A stretch of 17,241 bases of DNA. Origin: Sva-07 sp041686315. GTDB lineage: Bacteria > Actinomycetota > Acidimicrobiia > Acidimicrobiales > Ilumatobacteraceae. This document shows positions 1-6,605 of this stretch, one piece after another. The notes under the pieces were generated by a model. The model was not told where the DNA came from and did not search any database. It saw nothing but the letters and a program-made list of their open reading frames with translations. Made by a program: the position numbers and the translations under genes. The stretch lies in contig JAWLEC010000057.1 in assembly GCA_041686315.1 (NCBI GenBank), forward strand, positions 1 to 17,241, read 5' to 3'. The stretch's first letter is position 1, and the number at the start of each line of letters is the position of its first letter.

Positions 1-198
1 GACGTCGAGGGAGACACGGCGACCGTCGACGTCGACGGTGTCACGACCTGGGCCGGACTGTCGGTGGTGCGCGCCCAGGGCGTCGAGATCGCCCCCGGTG
101 ACTGGGTGCTGCTCGCACTCGGGCTGGTCCTCGAGCGGATCTCCGAAGCCGACGGCCTCGAGCTGTCCGCCGTCGTGGCGGGACTCGGCCGGAGGTGA
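1..198 (+). CDS. hypC: HypC/HupF-family hydrogenase assembly chaperone (3' part)
   Basis: The window opens inside this gene. Frame 1 reads through 65 codons to a TGA at 196-198. The visible part has the small beta-barrel character of HypC/HybG/HupF: a strand around VDVDGV, a second around VVRAQGVEIAPGDWVLL, and a closing segment with LVLERISEADGLEL. This matches the family's usual GDxVLxHxGxAxxxxxxxEA ending, except that the position before the closing glycine is LALG rather than HVG. The N-terminal MC motif that contacts the Fe(CN)2CO carrier lies outside the window. HypC proteins work with HypD to build the iron part of the NiFe site and chaperone the immature large subunit. The stop codon sits within the Shine-Dalgarno sequence of the next gene, and the hydrogenase structural genes follow, which supports the call. 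Confidence 0.72.
   Translation, partial: DVEGDTATVDVDGVTTWAGLSVVRAQGVEIAPGDWVLLALGLVLERISEADGLELSAVVAGLGRR
191..198 (+). promoter_or_regulatory. Shine-Dalgarno sequence for the EamA permease gene
   Basis: GGAGGTGA is a perfect complement to the 16S anti-Shine-Dalgarno sequence and contains the stop codon of the HypC-like gene. The ATG follows six bases later at 205. It fixes the start of the permease and indicates that the two genes are co-transcribed. Confidence 0.75.
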
Positions 199-204
199 CG
201 GCGC

Positions 205-1179
205 ATGGGACCGCAGCCCCGACACCGCCACGGCCTCCGGCTGGCCGTCGCTGCTGCCTGCGTGTCGGGCGTGGCGGTGTTCGTCAACGGTGAAGCCGTC
301 GGGGCGTTCCCGTCCCCCACCGTCTACACCACCGCCAAGAACCTGGTCGCCGGTCTGCTGCTCGTCGTCGTGGCTGCCTCACTCGCGTCGCCGGCGAGAG
401 GGCCGGGTGCCGCCACGCATCTCCGCTCACACCGCGCCGGGCTCGTCGCCGTGGCGGTCGTGGGCGGTGCCGTCCCGTTCGTGCTGTTCTTCGAGGGGCT
501 CGCCCGGGCCACGTCGACCGACGCCGCGTTCATCCACAAGACCCTCGTCGTGTGGGCAGCCGTGCTCGCCGTGGTCGTGCTCCGCGAGTCGGTGGGTGTC
601 GTCCAGGTGGCCGCCGTCGCCCTGCTGGTCGCCGGGCACGCGCTGCTCACCGGCGGTCTGGGCAACCTGCACCTCGGTGCCGGCGAGCTGATGATCCTCG
701 CCGCCACCCTGTGCTGGTCGGTCGAGCTGGTGGTGGTGAAGCGGGTCGTGGCCGACGTGCCGGCGGCGACGGTGGCGGCGGTCCGCCTCGGCGCCGGGAG
801 CGTGCTCCTGGTGATGTGGCTGGCGTTCACCGGTCGGCTCGACGAGTTGGCGGCGCTCGATGCGAGCCAGTGGGCCTGGGTCGCCGTGACGGGGCCGATC
901 CTCGCGCTGTTCGTGTCGCTCTGGTACCGGGCACTCGCCGCTGCGCCGGTCACCGACGTCGCGGCGATCCTCGTCGTGGGTGCGGTGATCACGGGCCTGC
1001 TCGATCTCGTCGTGGGCGGGGAACCCGTCGACGGACGGCTGCCGGGTTGGCTGCTGATCGTCGCCGGGGCGGCACTCGTGGTGGCCCGGAGTCGACACGA
1101 CGGGTCCCGCCCCGGCGTGGCCCTCGCTCGCCCGACCGGCGTCGGCCGTCCTCACGGAACGGCGGAGGCGCCGCGATGA
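205..1179 (+). CDS. DMT-superfamily permease (EamA domains)
   Basis: This 324-residue protein is almost entirely hydrophobic helices, about ten, in two EamA-type halves (roughly residues 10-145 and 155-295). Typical features include the end of the first half, WAAVLAVVVLRESV, where the Arg-Glu pair closes the helix bundle, and the repeat of this layout in the second half (LWYRALAAAPVT). A cytoplasmic Arg/Gly/Pro-rich tail of about 30 residues follows. DMT permeases export amino acids, nucleobases, sugars or other metabolites; the substrate here cannot be read from the sequence. Its place is notable: a perfect Shine-Dalgarno sequence overlaps the HypC-like stop, and the stop overlaps the next start as ATGA, so it is embedded in a hydrogenase operon. 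A role in supplying a cofactor, metal or metabolite to the hydrogenase is only speculation. Confidence 0.88.
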   Translation: MGPQPRHRHGLRLAVAAACVSGVAVFVNGEAVGAFPSPTVYTTAKNLVAGLLLVVVAASLASPARGPGAATHLRSHRAGLVAVAVVGGAVPFVLFFEGLARATSTDAAFIHKTLVVWAAVLAVVVLRESVGVVQVAAVALLVAGHALLTGGLGNLHLGAGELMILAATLCWSVELVVVKRVVADVPAATVAAVRLGAGSVLLVMWLAFTGRLDELAALDASQWAWVAVTGPILALFVSLWYRALAAAPVTDVAAILVVGAVITGLLDLVVGGEPVDGRLPGWLLIVAGAALVVARSRHDGSRPGVALARPTGVGRPHGTAEAPR

Positions 1180-1913
1180 CGACGCTCGCTCCGGAGTCGG
1201 CCGGCCCGGCGCGGTTCGCGCGCTACGCCGTACCCCCGAACCGGCGCGGGTACTGCGGGCCGGATCCGGACGAGTTCGCCGAGCTGGCGGCGGCCGGCGG
1301 TGCAGCCGGCGACGAGCTGCGGCGGACCGCACGGGCGTTCGAGGGCGCCTACCCGTACCTGGAGCTGCTGGCGGGAGCCGCCCCGTCGAAGGATCCGCTC
1401 GACGACGCCGTGGTGGAGGCGTACTGGCTCGGGAACTCGCTGCTCGACCGGGTGGACGTCGCCGCGCTCGGCCGGTCACTGGACGAGCGCTTCCGACGTC
1501 GGGCCGGCCGCCGCTGGTACCGGTTCGAGCCTGCCGTCGACGGTGGCTGCGCCAACCACGCGTTCCACGTGCTGGTGGTGTCACCGTGGGTGGGCCTGAT
1601 GCGCCAGGGCGTCGTCGACCAGCCGCTGGAGATCGTCGACCGGTGCCGGATCAGCTGGGGGCGTGTCCGCGCCGTCGTCGGCGACCGGGCGGTCGTCGAC
1701 CGGGCACCTCTGCGCTGGCACGACGGCCGGCTGCAGCTGCACCCGGCCGAGCCCGAGGAGGTGTCGTCGCCGCTCCCCGTGGAGTCCGGCGACGTCGTGT
1801 CGATCCACTGGGGCACGGTCTGCGACGTCCTCTCACCTCGCCAGCTTGCGGCACTGGCGTCGGTGACCCGGCGGCAGCTGGAACTCGTCGACCGGATCGG
1901 TGTGCCGTCGTGA
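1176..1913 (+). CDS. DUF6390-family protein of the hydrogenase operon
   Basis: I recognise the 245-residue product as matching the uncharacterised actinobacterial family DUF6390, from memory rather than a search. Likely conserved blocks are YCGP (26-29), FEGAYPYLELLA (55-66), VVEAYWLGN (79-87), HAFHVLVVSPWVGL (128-141), CRISWG (157-162) and the Val-Ser-Ile-His-Trp stretch around 208-212 followed by Cys216. The regularly placed His and Cys residues could bind a metal, which is inference. No signal peptide or membrane helix is visible, so it is probably cytoplasmic. The ATG at 1176 overlaps the permease stop (ATGA) and has GGAGG seven bases upstream. The open frame extends back to 552, but that part reads as a shadow of the permease gene. 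Its position directly before the hydrogenase beta gene suggests a role in hydrogenase assembly or regulation. Confidence 0.75.
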   Translation: MTTLAPESAGPARFARYAVPPNRRGYCGPDPDEFAELAAAGGAAGDELRRTARAFEGAYPYLELLAGAAPSKDPLDDAVVEAYWLGNSLLDRVDVAALGRSLDERFRRRAGRRWYRFEPAVDGGCANHAFHVLVVSPWVGLMRQGVVDQPLEIVDRCRISWGRVRAVVGDRAVVDRAPLRWHDGRLQLHPAEPEEVSSPLPVESGDVVSIHWGTVCDVLSPRQLAALASVTRRQLELVDRIGVPS

Positions 1914-3109
1914 ACCCCACGGACGACGCGACGCGGACGATCGGGTTCGCCGGCCTGCAGGCGCTCGTCGACGCATTCCGTGACGACGACATGCGCGTGT
2001 ACGCGCCGGTCGAACGCGACGGAGCCGTCGTCGTGCGGCCGATCGGGTCGGTCGACGAGCTGCCCGTCGGGGTCGGCACCGACCACGGCCCCGGTCGGGG
2101 GCGCCTCACCCACGGCGACGGCCGGTCGCGTTTCGGCTGGGCGGTGGGACCCCAGACGTGGAAGCCGCTGCTGCACCCGGCCGAGATCCCCACGATGGAG
2201 TTCTCGCAGGACGGCCGGACGTCCCCGGTGACCGTGCGCCGGACCGCGGCGGCGGATCCGGTGCAGCCGCGGGCGGTGTTGTTCGGGGTGCGGCCGTGCG
2301 ACCTCGCCGCGATCGGCGTCCTCGACCGGGTGCTCCTGGAGGCGCCCGAGTCGCCGGAGCCCGTGTACCTGGCCCGTCGCGACGTGGTCGTCGTCGTGGT
2401 CGACTGCAACACGCCTGCAGCGACGTGCTTCTGCGCGTCGATGGGCACCGGTCCCCACGCTTCGGACGGCAGCGCCGCGTACGACCTCCGGCTCACCGAG
2501 CTCCCGCCCGCCGCCGGTGACGAGACGGCCGACCCCGACTACGTGATCAGCGCCGGCTCTGGCACCGGCCGGGAACTCGTCGGGCGGCTCGACCGCCAGG
2601 GATGGGACGCCAGGTCGGCGTCCCCCTCCGACCTCGGTCGCGTCGCCGACGCGCGCGCGGGCGCCGAGGCGTCGATGACGAGGTCGGTCGATGCCGCCGC
2701 GATCCGTACGGCCGCCGTCGCGGGTGGCATCGACCTCTGGTCGGACGTCGCCGAACGGTGTGTCGCCTGTGGCAACTGCACGGCCGTCTGCCCCACGTGC
2801 TTCTGCACGTCGATCGACGACGTCGGCGACCTCTCCGGCAGCGTGGTCACACGGCACCGGCGGTGGGCGTCGTGCTTCGAGCTCGAGTACAGCAGGGTCG
2901 GCAGCGCACCGGTCCGCTCGTCGCACGCGGCCCGCTACCGGCAGTGGTTCACCCACAAGTTCTCGACGTGGCACGACCAGTTCGGGACGTCGGGCTGCGT
3001 GGGCTGCGGCCGCTGCATCTCGTGGTGCCCGGTCGGTATCGACGTCACCGCCGAAGCGGAGCGCCTGCTCGCACGCACCGGCGGCGCACCGGGCGGAGGT
3101 GCGCCGTGA
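1910..3109 (+). CDS. hydB: Group 3b [NiFe]-hydrogenase beta subunit (4Fe-4S electron-transfer protein)
   Basis: The 399-residue protein is an iron-sulfur relay subunit of the sulfhydrogenase beta/HyhB type, related to anaerobic sulfite reductase subunit A. Two C-terminal [4Fe-4S] motifs are plain: Cys284, 287, 290, 294 (CVACGNCTAVC), with an extra Cys297 and Cys299 (CPTCFC), and Cys363, 366, 369, 373 (CVGCGRCISWCP). The N-terminal half carries a further conserved set, FGVRPCD (Cys130) and Cys166, 173 and 175, that can hold another cluster. The GTG start at 1910 overlaps the DUF6390 stop as GTGA; no strong Shine-Dalgarno sequence precedes it, so reinitiation is likely. The known role is to pass electrons between the small subunit and the flavin subunit encoded next. 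Confidence 0.9.
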   Translation: MNPTDDATRTIGFAGLQALVDAFRDDDMRVYAPVERDGAVVVRPIGSVDELPVGVGTDHGPGRGRLTHGDGRSRFGWAVGPQTWKPLLHPAEIPTMEFSQDGRTSPVTVRRTAAADPVQPRAVLFGVRPCDLAAIGVLDRVLLEAPESPEPVYLARRDVVVVVVDCNTPAATCFCASMGTGPHASDGSAAYDLRLTELPPAAGDETADPDYVISAGSGTGRELVGRLDRQGWDARSASPSDLGRVADARAGAEASMTRSVDAAAIRTAAVAGGIDLWSDVAERCVACGNCTAVCPTCFCTSIDDVGDLSGSVVTRHRRWASCFELEYSRVGSAPVRSSHAARYRQWFTHKFSTWHDQFGTSGCVGCGRCISWCPVGIDVTAEAERLLARTGGAPGGGAP

Positions 3110-3951
3110 ATGCCTCCGGACCCGACTGCCCGGTGCCGTACCGGGTGGTCTCCACGGTGCCCGAGCAGCACGACGTCGTGACGCTGGAGGTCGCCCCGCT
3201 CGCCGGTGGGCTGCCGGCGTTCGAACCGGCCCAGTTCTCGATGATCGGTGTCGCCGGCGTCGGGGAGGTGCCGATCTCGATCAGCTCCTCCACGACGTCG
3301 TCGCACCGCTACACGTTGCGCCGCGCCGGGGCGGTGACGTCGGTGCTGTGCGCCGCCCGACCGGGCGACGTGATCACCGTGCGGGGCCCGTTCGGGCGGC
3401 CGTGGGACCTGCGCCGGGTGCGGGGCGCACATGCGCTGTTCGTGGCGGGGGGCATCGGCGTGGCACCGTTGCGGGCCGCCGCCGAGGCCGTCACCACACA
3501 GGACCGCGGAGCCGTCGGCGTCTCGGTGCTGGCCGGCTTCCGTGAGCCCGGCGAGCAGGTCTTCGGATCCTGGCTCGATCATCTCACCCGGCGTGTCGTC
3601 GGCGGCCACGCCGTCGACGTTCGACGTACCGTCGACCGGGTCGGTGCCGCCGGAGGCTGGGGCGGACCGGTGGGCCCGGTCACCGACCTGCTGGGGCCCG
3701 CGCTGGATGGCCGGGGCGGGGAACTCGCGGTGTACGTGTGCGGGCCCGACCCGATGATGGCCGCCACGCTGCGGACACTCGACGACCTGGGTGTTCCCGA
3801 GTCGTCGATCCAGCTCACGCTGGAACGCAACATGCACTGCGCCAACGGCTGGTGCGGCCACTGCCAGCTGGGGCCGCTGTTGGTGTGCCGCGACGGTCCG
3901 GTGGTCGACGCGGCGCAGGTCGGCCGGTTGTTGGGCGTGGCGGAGCTGTGA
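3106..3951 (+). CDS. hydG: Group 3b hydrogenase gamma subunit (FAD/NAD(P)-binding reductase)
   Basis: This 281-residue ferredoxin-NADP reductase-like protein has the layout of the sulfhydrogenase gamma subunit and of the dihydroorotate dehydrogenase electron-transfer subunit. An N-terminal FAD barrel contains PISIS (56-60) and RGPFG (93-97). The nucleotide-binding domain has AGGIGVAPL (114-122) and ends with the CGPDPMM motif (212-218). A C-terminal [2Fe-2S] site uses Cys245, Cys250, Cys253 and Cys261. It exchanges electrons with NAD(H) or NADP(H); which one cannot be decided from the sequence. The GTG start overlaps the beta-subunit stop and has GGAGG six bases upstream. The stop at 3949-3951 is followed at once by the Shine-Dalgarno sequence of the small subunit gene. 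Confidence 0.9.
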   Translation: MNASGPDCPVPYRVVSTVPEQHDVVTLEVAPLAGGLPAFEPAQFSMIGVAGVGEVPISISSSTTSSHRYTLRRAGAVTSVLCAARPGDVITVRGPFGRPWDLRRVRGAHALFVAGGIGVAPLRAAAEAVTTQDRGAVGVSVLAGFREPGEQVFGSWLDHLTRRVVGGHAVDVRRTVDRVGAAGGWGGPVGPVTDLLGPALDGRGGELAVYVCGPDPMMAATLRTLDDLGVPESSIQLTLERNMHCANGWCGHCQLGPLLVCRDGPVVDAAQVGRLLGVAEL

Positions 3952-3961
3952 GGAGCGTTCG

Positions 3962-4768
3962 ATGAGCCGTCCGACCGTGATTCCCCGTCCCGAGGGCCGC
4001 GTGCCCCGCCTGGCCGTCTGGAAGTTCGCGTCCTGCGACGGCTGCCAGCTGAGCCTGCTCGACTGTGAGGACGAGCTGGTCGCCGTCGCCGGGCAGCTCG
4101 AGGTCGCCTCGTTCCCCGAGGCGTCGAGCGCCGTTCTGGAGGGCCCGTACGACCTGTCGCTCGTGGAGGGATCGATCACGACGCCCGACGACCTGGAGCG
4201 GATCGTCGACATCAGGGAGCAGTCGTCGGTGCTGGTGACGATCGGGGCGTGCGCCACGGCCGGCGGCATCCAGGCGTTGCGCAACGGCGCCGACGTCGAG
4301 GAGTTCGCGTCGATCGTGTACGCCCGTCCCGAGTTCGTGTCCACGCTCGACACGTCGACGGCGATCGCCGACCACGTGCCGGTCGACTTCGAACTCCGGG
4401 GGTGCCCGATCGATCGGGGTCAGTTGCTCGAGCTGATCACGGCGTACCTCACCGGCCGGCCGCCGCGCATCAGCTCGGCCAGCGTGTGCAGCGAGTGCAA
4501 GGCCCGGGGCACGGTCTGCGTGATGGCGGCACGGTCGACCCCGTGCCTCGGCCCCGTGACGCACGCCGGTTGCGGCGCCCTCTGCCCCTCGTTCGACCGC
4601 GGCTGCTACGGCTGCTTCGGGCCGTCGGAGTCCGCCGCTGCGCAGGCGCTCGACCGGCAGTTCGTGGAGATGGGGGTCCCTGCGGTCGAGCGGCGGCGGC
4701 TGTGGCGGGGCTTCAGCGGGTGGTCGCCCGAGTTCCGTGAGCTCGCGTACGGGGAGGAACGGCGATGA
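3962..4768 (+). CDS. hydD: Group 3b [NiFe]-hydrogenase small subunit (delta)
   Basis: This 268-residue protein is the electron-relay partner of the NiFe subunit. The proximal [4Fe-4S] cluster ligands are visible as CDGC (Cys25, Cys28), GACATAGG (Cys97) and RGCPID (Cys148). Eight more cysteines (176, 179, 186, 195, 204, 208, 215, 218) fit two further Fe-S clusters in the C-terminal part, as in other group 3 small subunits. There is no Tat signal peptide and no C-terminal membrane helix, so the enzyme is cytoplasmic, unlike uptake hydrogenases of groups 1 and 2. The ATG has AGGAG seven bases upstream, and the frame's extension further upstream is a shadow of the gamma gene. The stop overlaps the large-subunit ATG. 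Confidence 0.94.
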   Translation: MSRPTVIPRPEGRVPRLAVWKFASCDGCQLSLLDCEDELVAVAGQLEVASFPEASSAVLEGPYDLSLVEGSITTPDDLERIVDIREQSSVLVTIGACATAGGIQALRNGADVEEFASIVYARPEFVSTLDTSTAIADHVPVDFELRGCPIDRGQLLELITAYLTGRPPRISSASVCSECKARGTVCVMAARSTPCLGPVTHAGCGALCPSFDRGCYGCFGPSESAAAQALDRQFVEMGVPAVERRRLWRGFSGWSPEFRELAYGEERR

Positions 4769-6117
4769 CCCATCGAGACGTCGACATCGAGGTGGGCAGC
4801 CTGTCACGGGTGGAGGGCGAGGGTGCGCTGCACGTGTCGGTCACCGACGGCGAGATCAGCGATCTCCGCCTGCGGATCTACGAACCGCCCCGCTTCTTCG
4901 AAGGGTTCCTCCGCGGGCGCGGCCACCGTGAGCCGGTCGACATCACCGCCCGCATCTGCGGGATCTGCCCCGTTGCGTACCAGATGTCGGCGGCCGCCGC
5001 GCTGGAGCGGATCTCGGGTGTCACCGTCGACGGTGCGGTACGCGACCTGCGCCGGCTGCTGTATGCCGGTGAGTGGATCGAGAGCCACATGCTGCACATC
5101 GGTTTCCTCCACGCACCCGACTTCCTCGGTGCGGCGTCGGGCATCGAGCTGGCGGGTCGTGAACCCGCCCGCATCGAACAGGTCCTGCAGCTCAAGAAAC
5201 TCGGCAACGACCTGATGACCGTGGTCGGCGGACGGCCGATCCATCCGGTGAACGTGCAACTCGGCGGCTTCCACCGCGCCCCCGAACGCGGGGAGCTGGC
5301 CGCCTTCGTCGACCGTCTGGCCTGGGCGGAGGAGGCCACGGCCGACGTGGTGCGATGGACGGCGGGCTTCGAGTTCCCGGCGCTCGAGATCGACCACGAG
5401 CTGGTGTCGCTGCGGCACCCGACCGAGTACGCCGTGCTCGACGGACGGATCGTGTCCGACCGGGGCCTCGACGTCGACGTCGGCGACTACGACCGCGAGT
5501 TCGTGGAGGTGCAGGTCCCCCACTCCACCGCGCTCCACGGGCGCCGGCGGACGGGGGAGCCGTACCTGACGGGCCCACTGGCGCGGTGGACGAACAACCA
5601 CGATCGGCTGTCGGCACCGGTCCGGGCACTCGCCGACGAGATCGGCGTCGGGCCGAGCGAACGCAACCCCTTCCGCAGCATCCTCGTGCGCGGGCTGGAG
5701 GTGCTCGAAGCGGTGATCACCGCCCGGGCCTTGATCGAGGGCTATTGCCGGCCCGCGGTGCCGGCCGTCGACGTACCCCCGCGTGCCGGGGCGGCGTGGG
5801 GTGCCAGCGAGGCGCCGCGCGGCGTGCTCTTCCACCGCTACGAGACCGACGCCGACGGCGACATCGTCGACGCCCGGATCGTGCCGCCGACGGCTCAGAA
5901 CCAGCCGGCCATCGAGCACGACGTGCGACGCGTCGTGGAGGCACATCTGCGCCGCCACCCCGGCGCCACCGACCCCACGAGCGACGACGAGCCGGCGAAC
6001 CGCGCCGAGCTGCAGCATCGCTGCGAGGTCGCCATCCGCAATCACGACCCCTGCATCTCCTGCGCCACGCACTTCCTCCGGGTCGAGCTGGAACATGTCG
6101 GGAGCGATGCGACGTGA
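4765..6117 (+). CDS. hydA: Group 3b [NiFe]-hydrogenase large subunit (alpha, NiFe active site)
   Basis: The 450-residue protein binds the NiFe(CN)2CO centre where H2 is split or formed. The N-terminal ligand motif is RICGICPVAY (Cys65, Cys68), and the C-terminal one is DPCISCATH (Cys430, Cys433, His436). The early SRVEGEG motif (14-20) is also typical of the family. Tyr72 takes the place of the histidine often found at the end of the first motif; I recall this as usual in group 3b but could not verify it. After His436 come 14 residues, FLRVELEHVGSDAT, the expected C-terminal peptide removed by the maturation protease encoded next. The ATG overlaps the small-subunit stop and has GGAGG seven bases upstream. 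The beta-gamma-delta-alpha gene order is the classic one for sulfhydrogenase-type bidirectional enzymes. Confidence 0.95.
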   Translation: MTHRDVDIEVGSLSRVEGEGALHVSVTDGEISDLRLRIYEPPRFFEGFLRGRGHREPVDITARICGICPVAYQMSAAAALERISGVTVDGAVRDLRRLLYAGEWIESHMLHIGFLHAPDFLGAASGIELAGREPARIEQVLQLKKLGNDLMTVVGGRPIHPVNVQLGGFHRAPERGELAAFVDRLAWAEEATADVVRWTAGFEFPALEIDHELVSLRHPTEYAVLDGRIVSDRGLDVDVGDYDREFVEVQVPHSTALHGRRRTGEPYLTGPLARWTNNHDRLSAPVRALADEIGVGPSERNPFRSILVRGLEVLEAVITARALIEGYCRPAVPAVDVPPRAGAAWGASEAPRGVLFHRYETDADGDIVDARIVPPTAQNQPAIEHDVRRVVEAHLRRHPGATDPTSDDEPANRAELQHRCEVAIRNHDPCISCATHFLRVELEHVGSDAT

Positions 6118-6605
6118 GCACGGTGGTGATCGGTGTCGGCAACCGCGATCGCGGTGACGACGCGATCGGTCTGCTCCTGGTCGAAGCGCTCACCGGCCGA
6201 CTGCCCGGCGTCGTCACGACCGCCCACGAGGGCGACATGTCGCATCTGCCGCTGCTGTGGACCGGTGAGGACGACGTGGTGATCGTCGATGCCGTCGTCG
6301 ACGAAGCGCTGGCAGTGGGCGACGTCCGGCTGCTGGAGACCTCCGACCTCCGGCACACCTCGGCGCTGTCGACGCACGGGCTGGGGGTCGCCGACGCACT
6401 GGCCCTCGCGGGGCACCTGGGCCGCACACCACGGTCGGTGCGGATCGTCGGCATCGGCGTCGACCATGTCGGTTTCGACGCCATCGGCGACGCGTTGCGT
6501 GAGCGGATCCCGGCGCTGGTGGAGCGTCTCGCCGGGCTCGTCGCCGGCGACGCTCAGGCGTTCGGGGTGACGAGCGCCTTGTCGCCCGTGGCCATCCGGC
6601 CGTAG
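6114..6605 (+). CDS. Hydrogenase maturation protease (HyaD/HybD/HycI family)
   Basis: The 163-residue protein is the endopeptidase that trims the large subunit once nickel is in place. It starts with the family signature GVGNRDRGDDAIG. The three nickel-sensing positions known from HybD match Asp16, Asp59 (IVDAV) and His88 (STHGLG). The GTG start at 6114 overlaps the large-subunit stop (GTGA), with GGGAG nine bases upstream, so it is the last gene of the operon. Its 3' end overlaps the end of a convergent oxidoreductase gene by 52 bp. The last 15 or so residues, in the overlap, carry no recognisable family motif. Confidence 0.92.
   Translation: MSTVVIGVGNRDRGDDAIGLLLVEALTGRLPGVVTTAHEGDMSHLPLLWTGEDDVVIVDAVVDEALAVGDVRLLETSDLRHTSALSTHGLGVADALALAGHLGRTPRSVRIVGIGVDHVGFDAIGDALRERIPALVERLAGLVAGDAQAFGVTSALSPVAIRP

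Noticed and set aside
552..1175. Upstream extension of the DUF6390 frame
   Set aside because: The extension is Arg/Gly-rich and overlaps the EamA gene in another frame; the ATG at 1176 has a good Shine-Dalgarno sequence and an ATGA overlap.
1349..2974. Long minus-strand open frame of 541 codons opposite the DUF6390 and beta-subunit genes
   Set aside because: It has no recognisable domain, is rich in Arg/Pro/Ala/His, and lies opposite well-supported genes; such antisense frames are expected at this GC content.
2935..6096. Minus-strand open frames of over 400 codons opposite the gamma, small and large subunit genes (2935-4353 and 4804-6096)
   Set aside because: The sense strand encodes clear hydrogenase subunits with all motifs; the antisense products have no family features.
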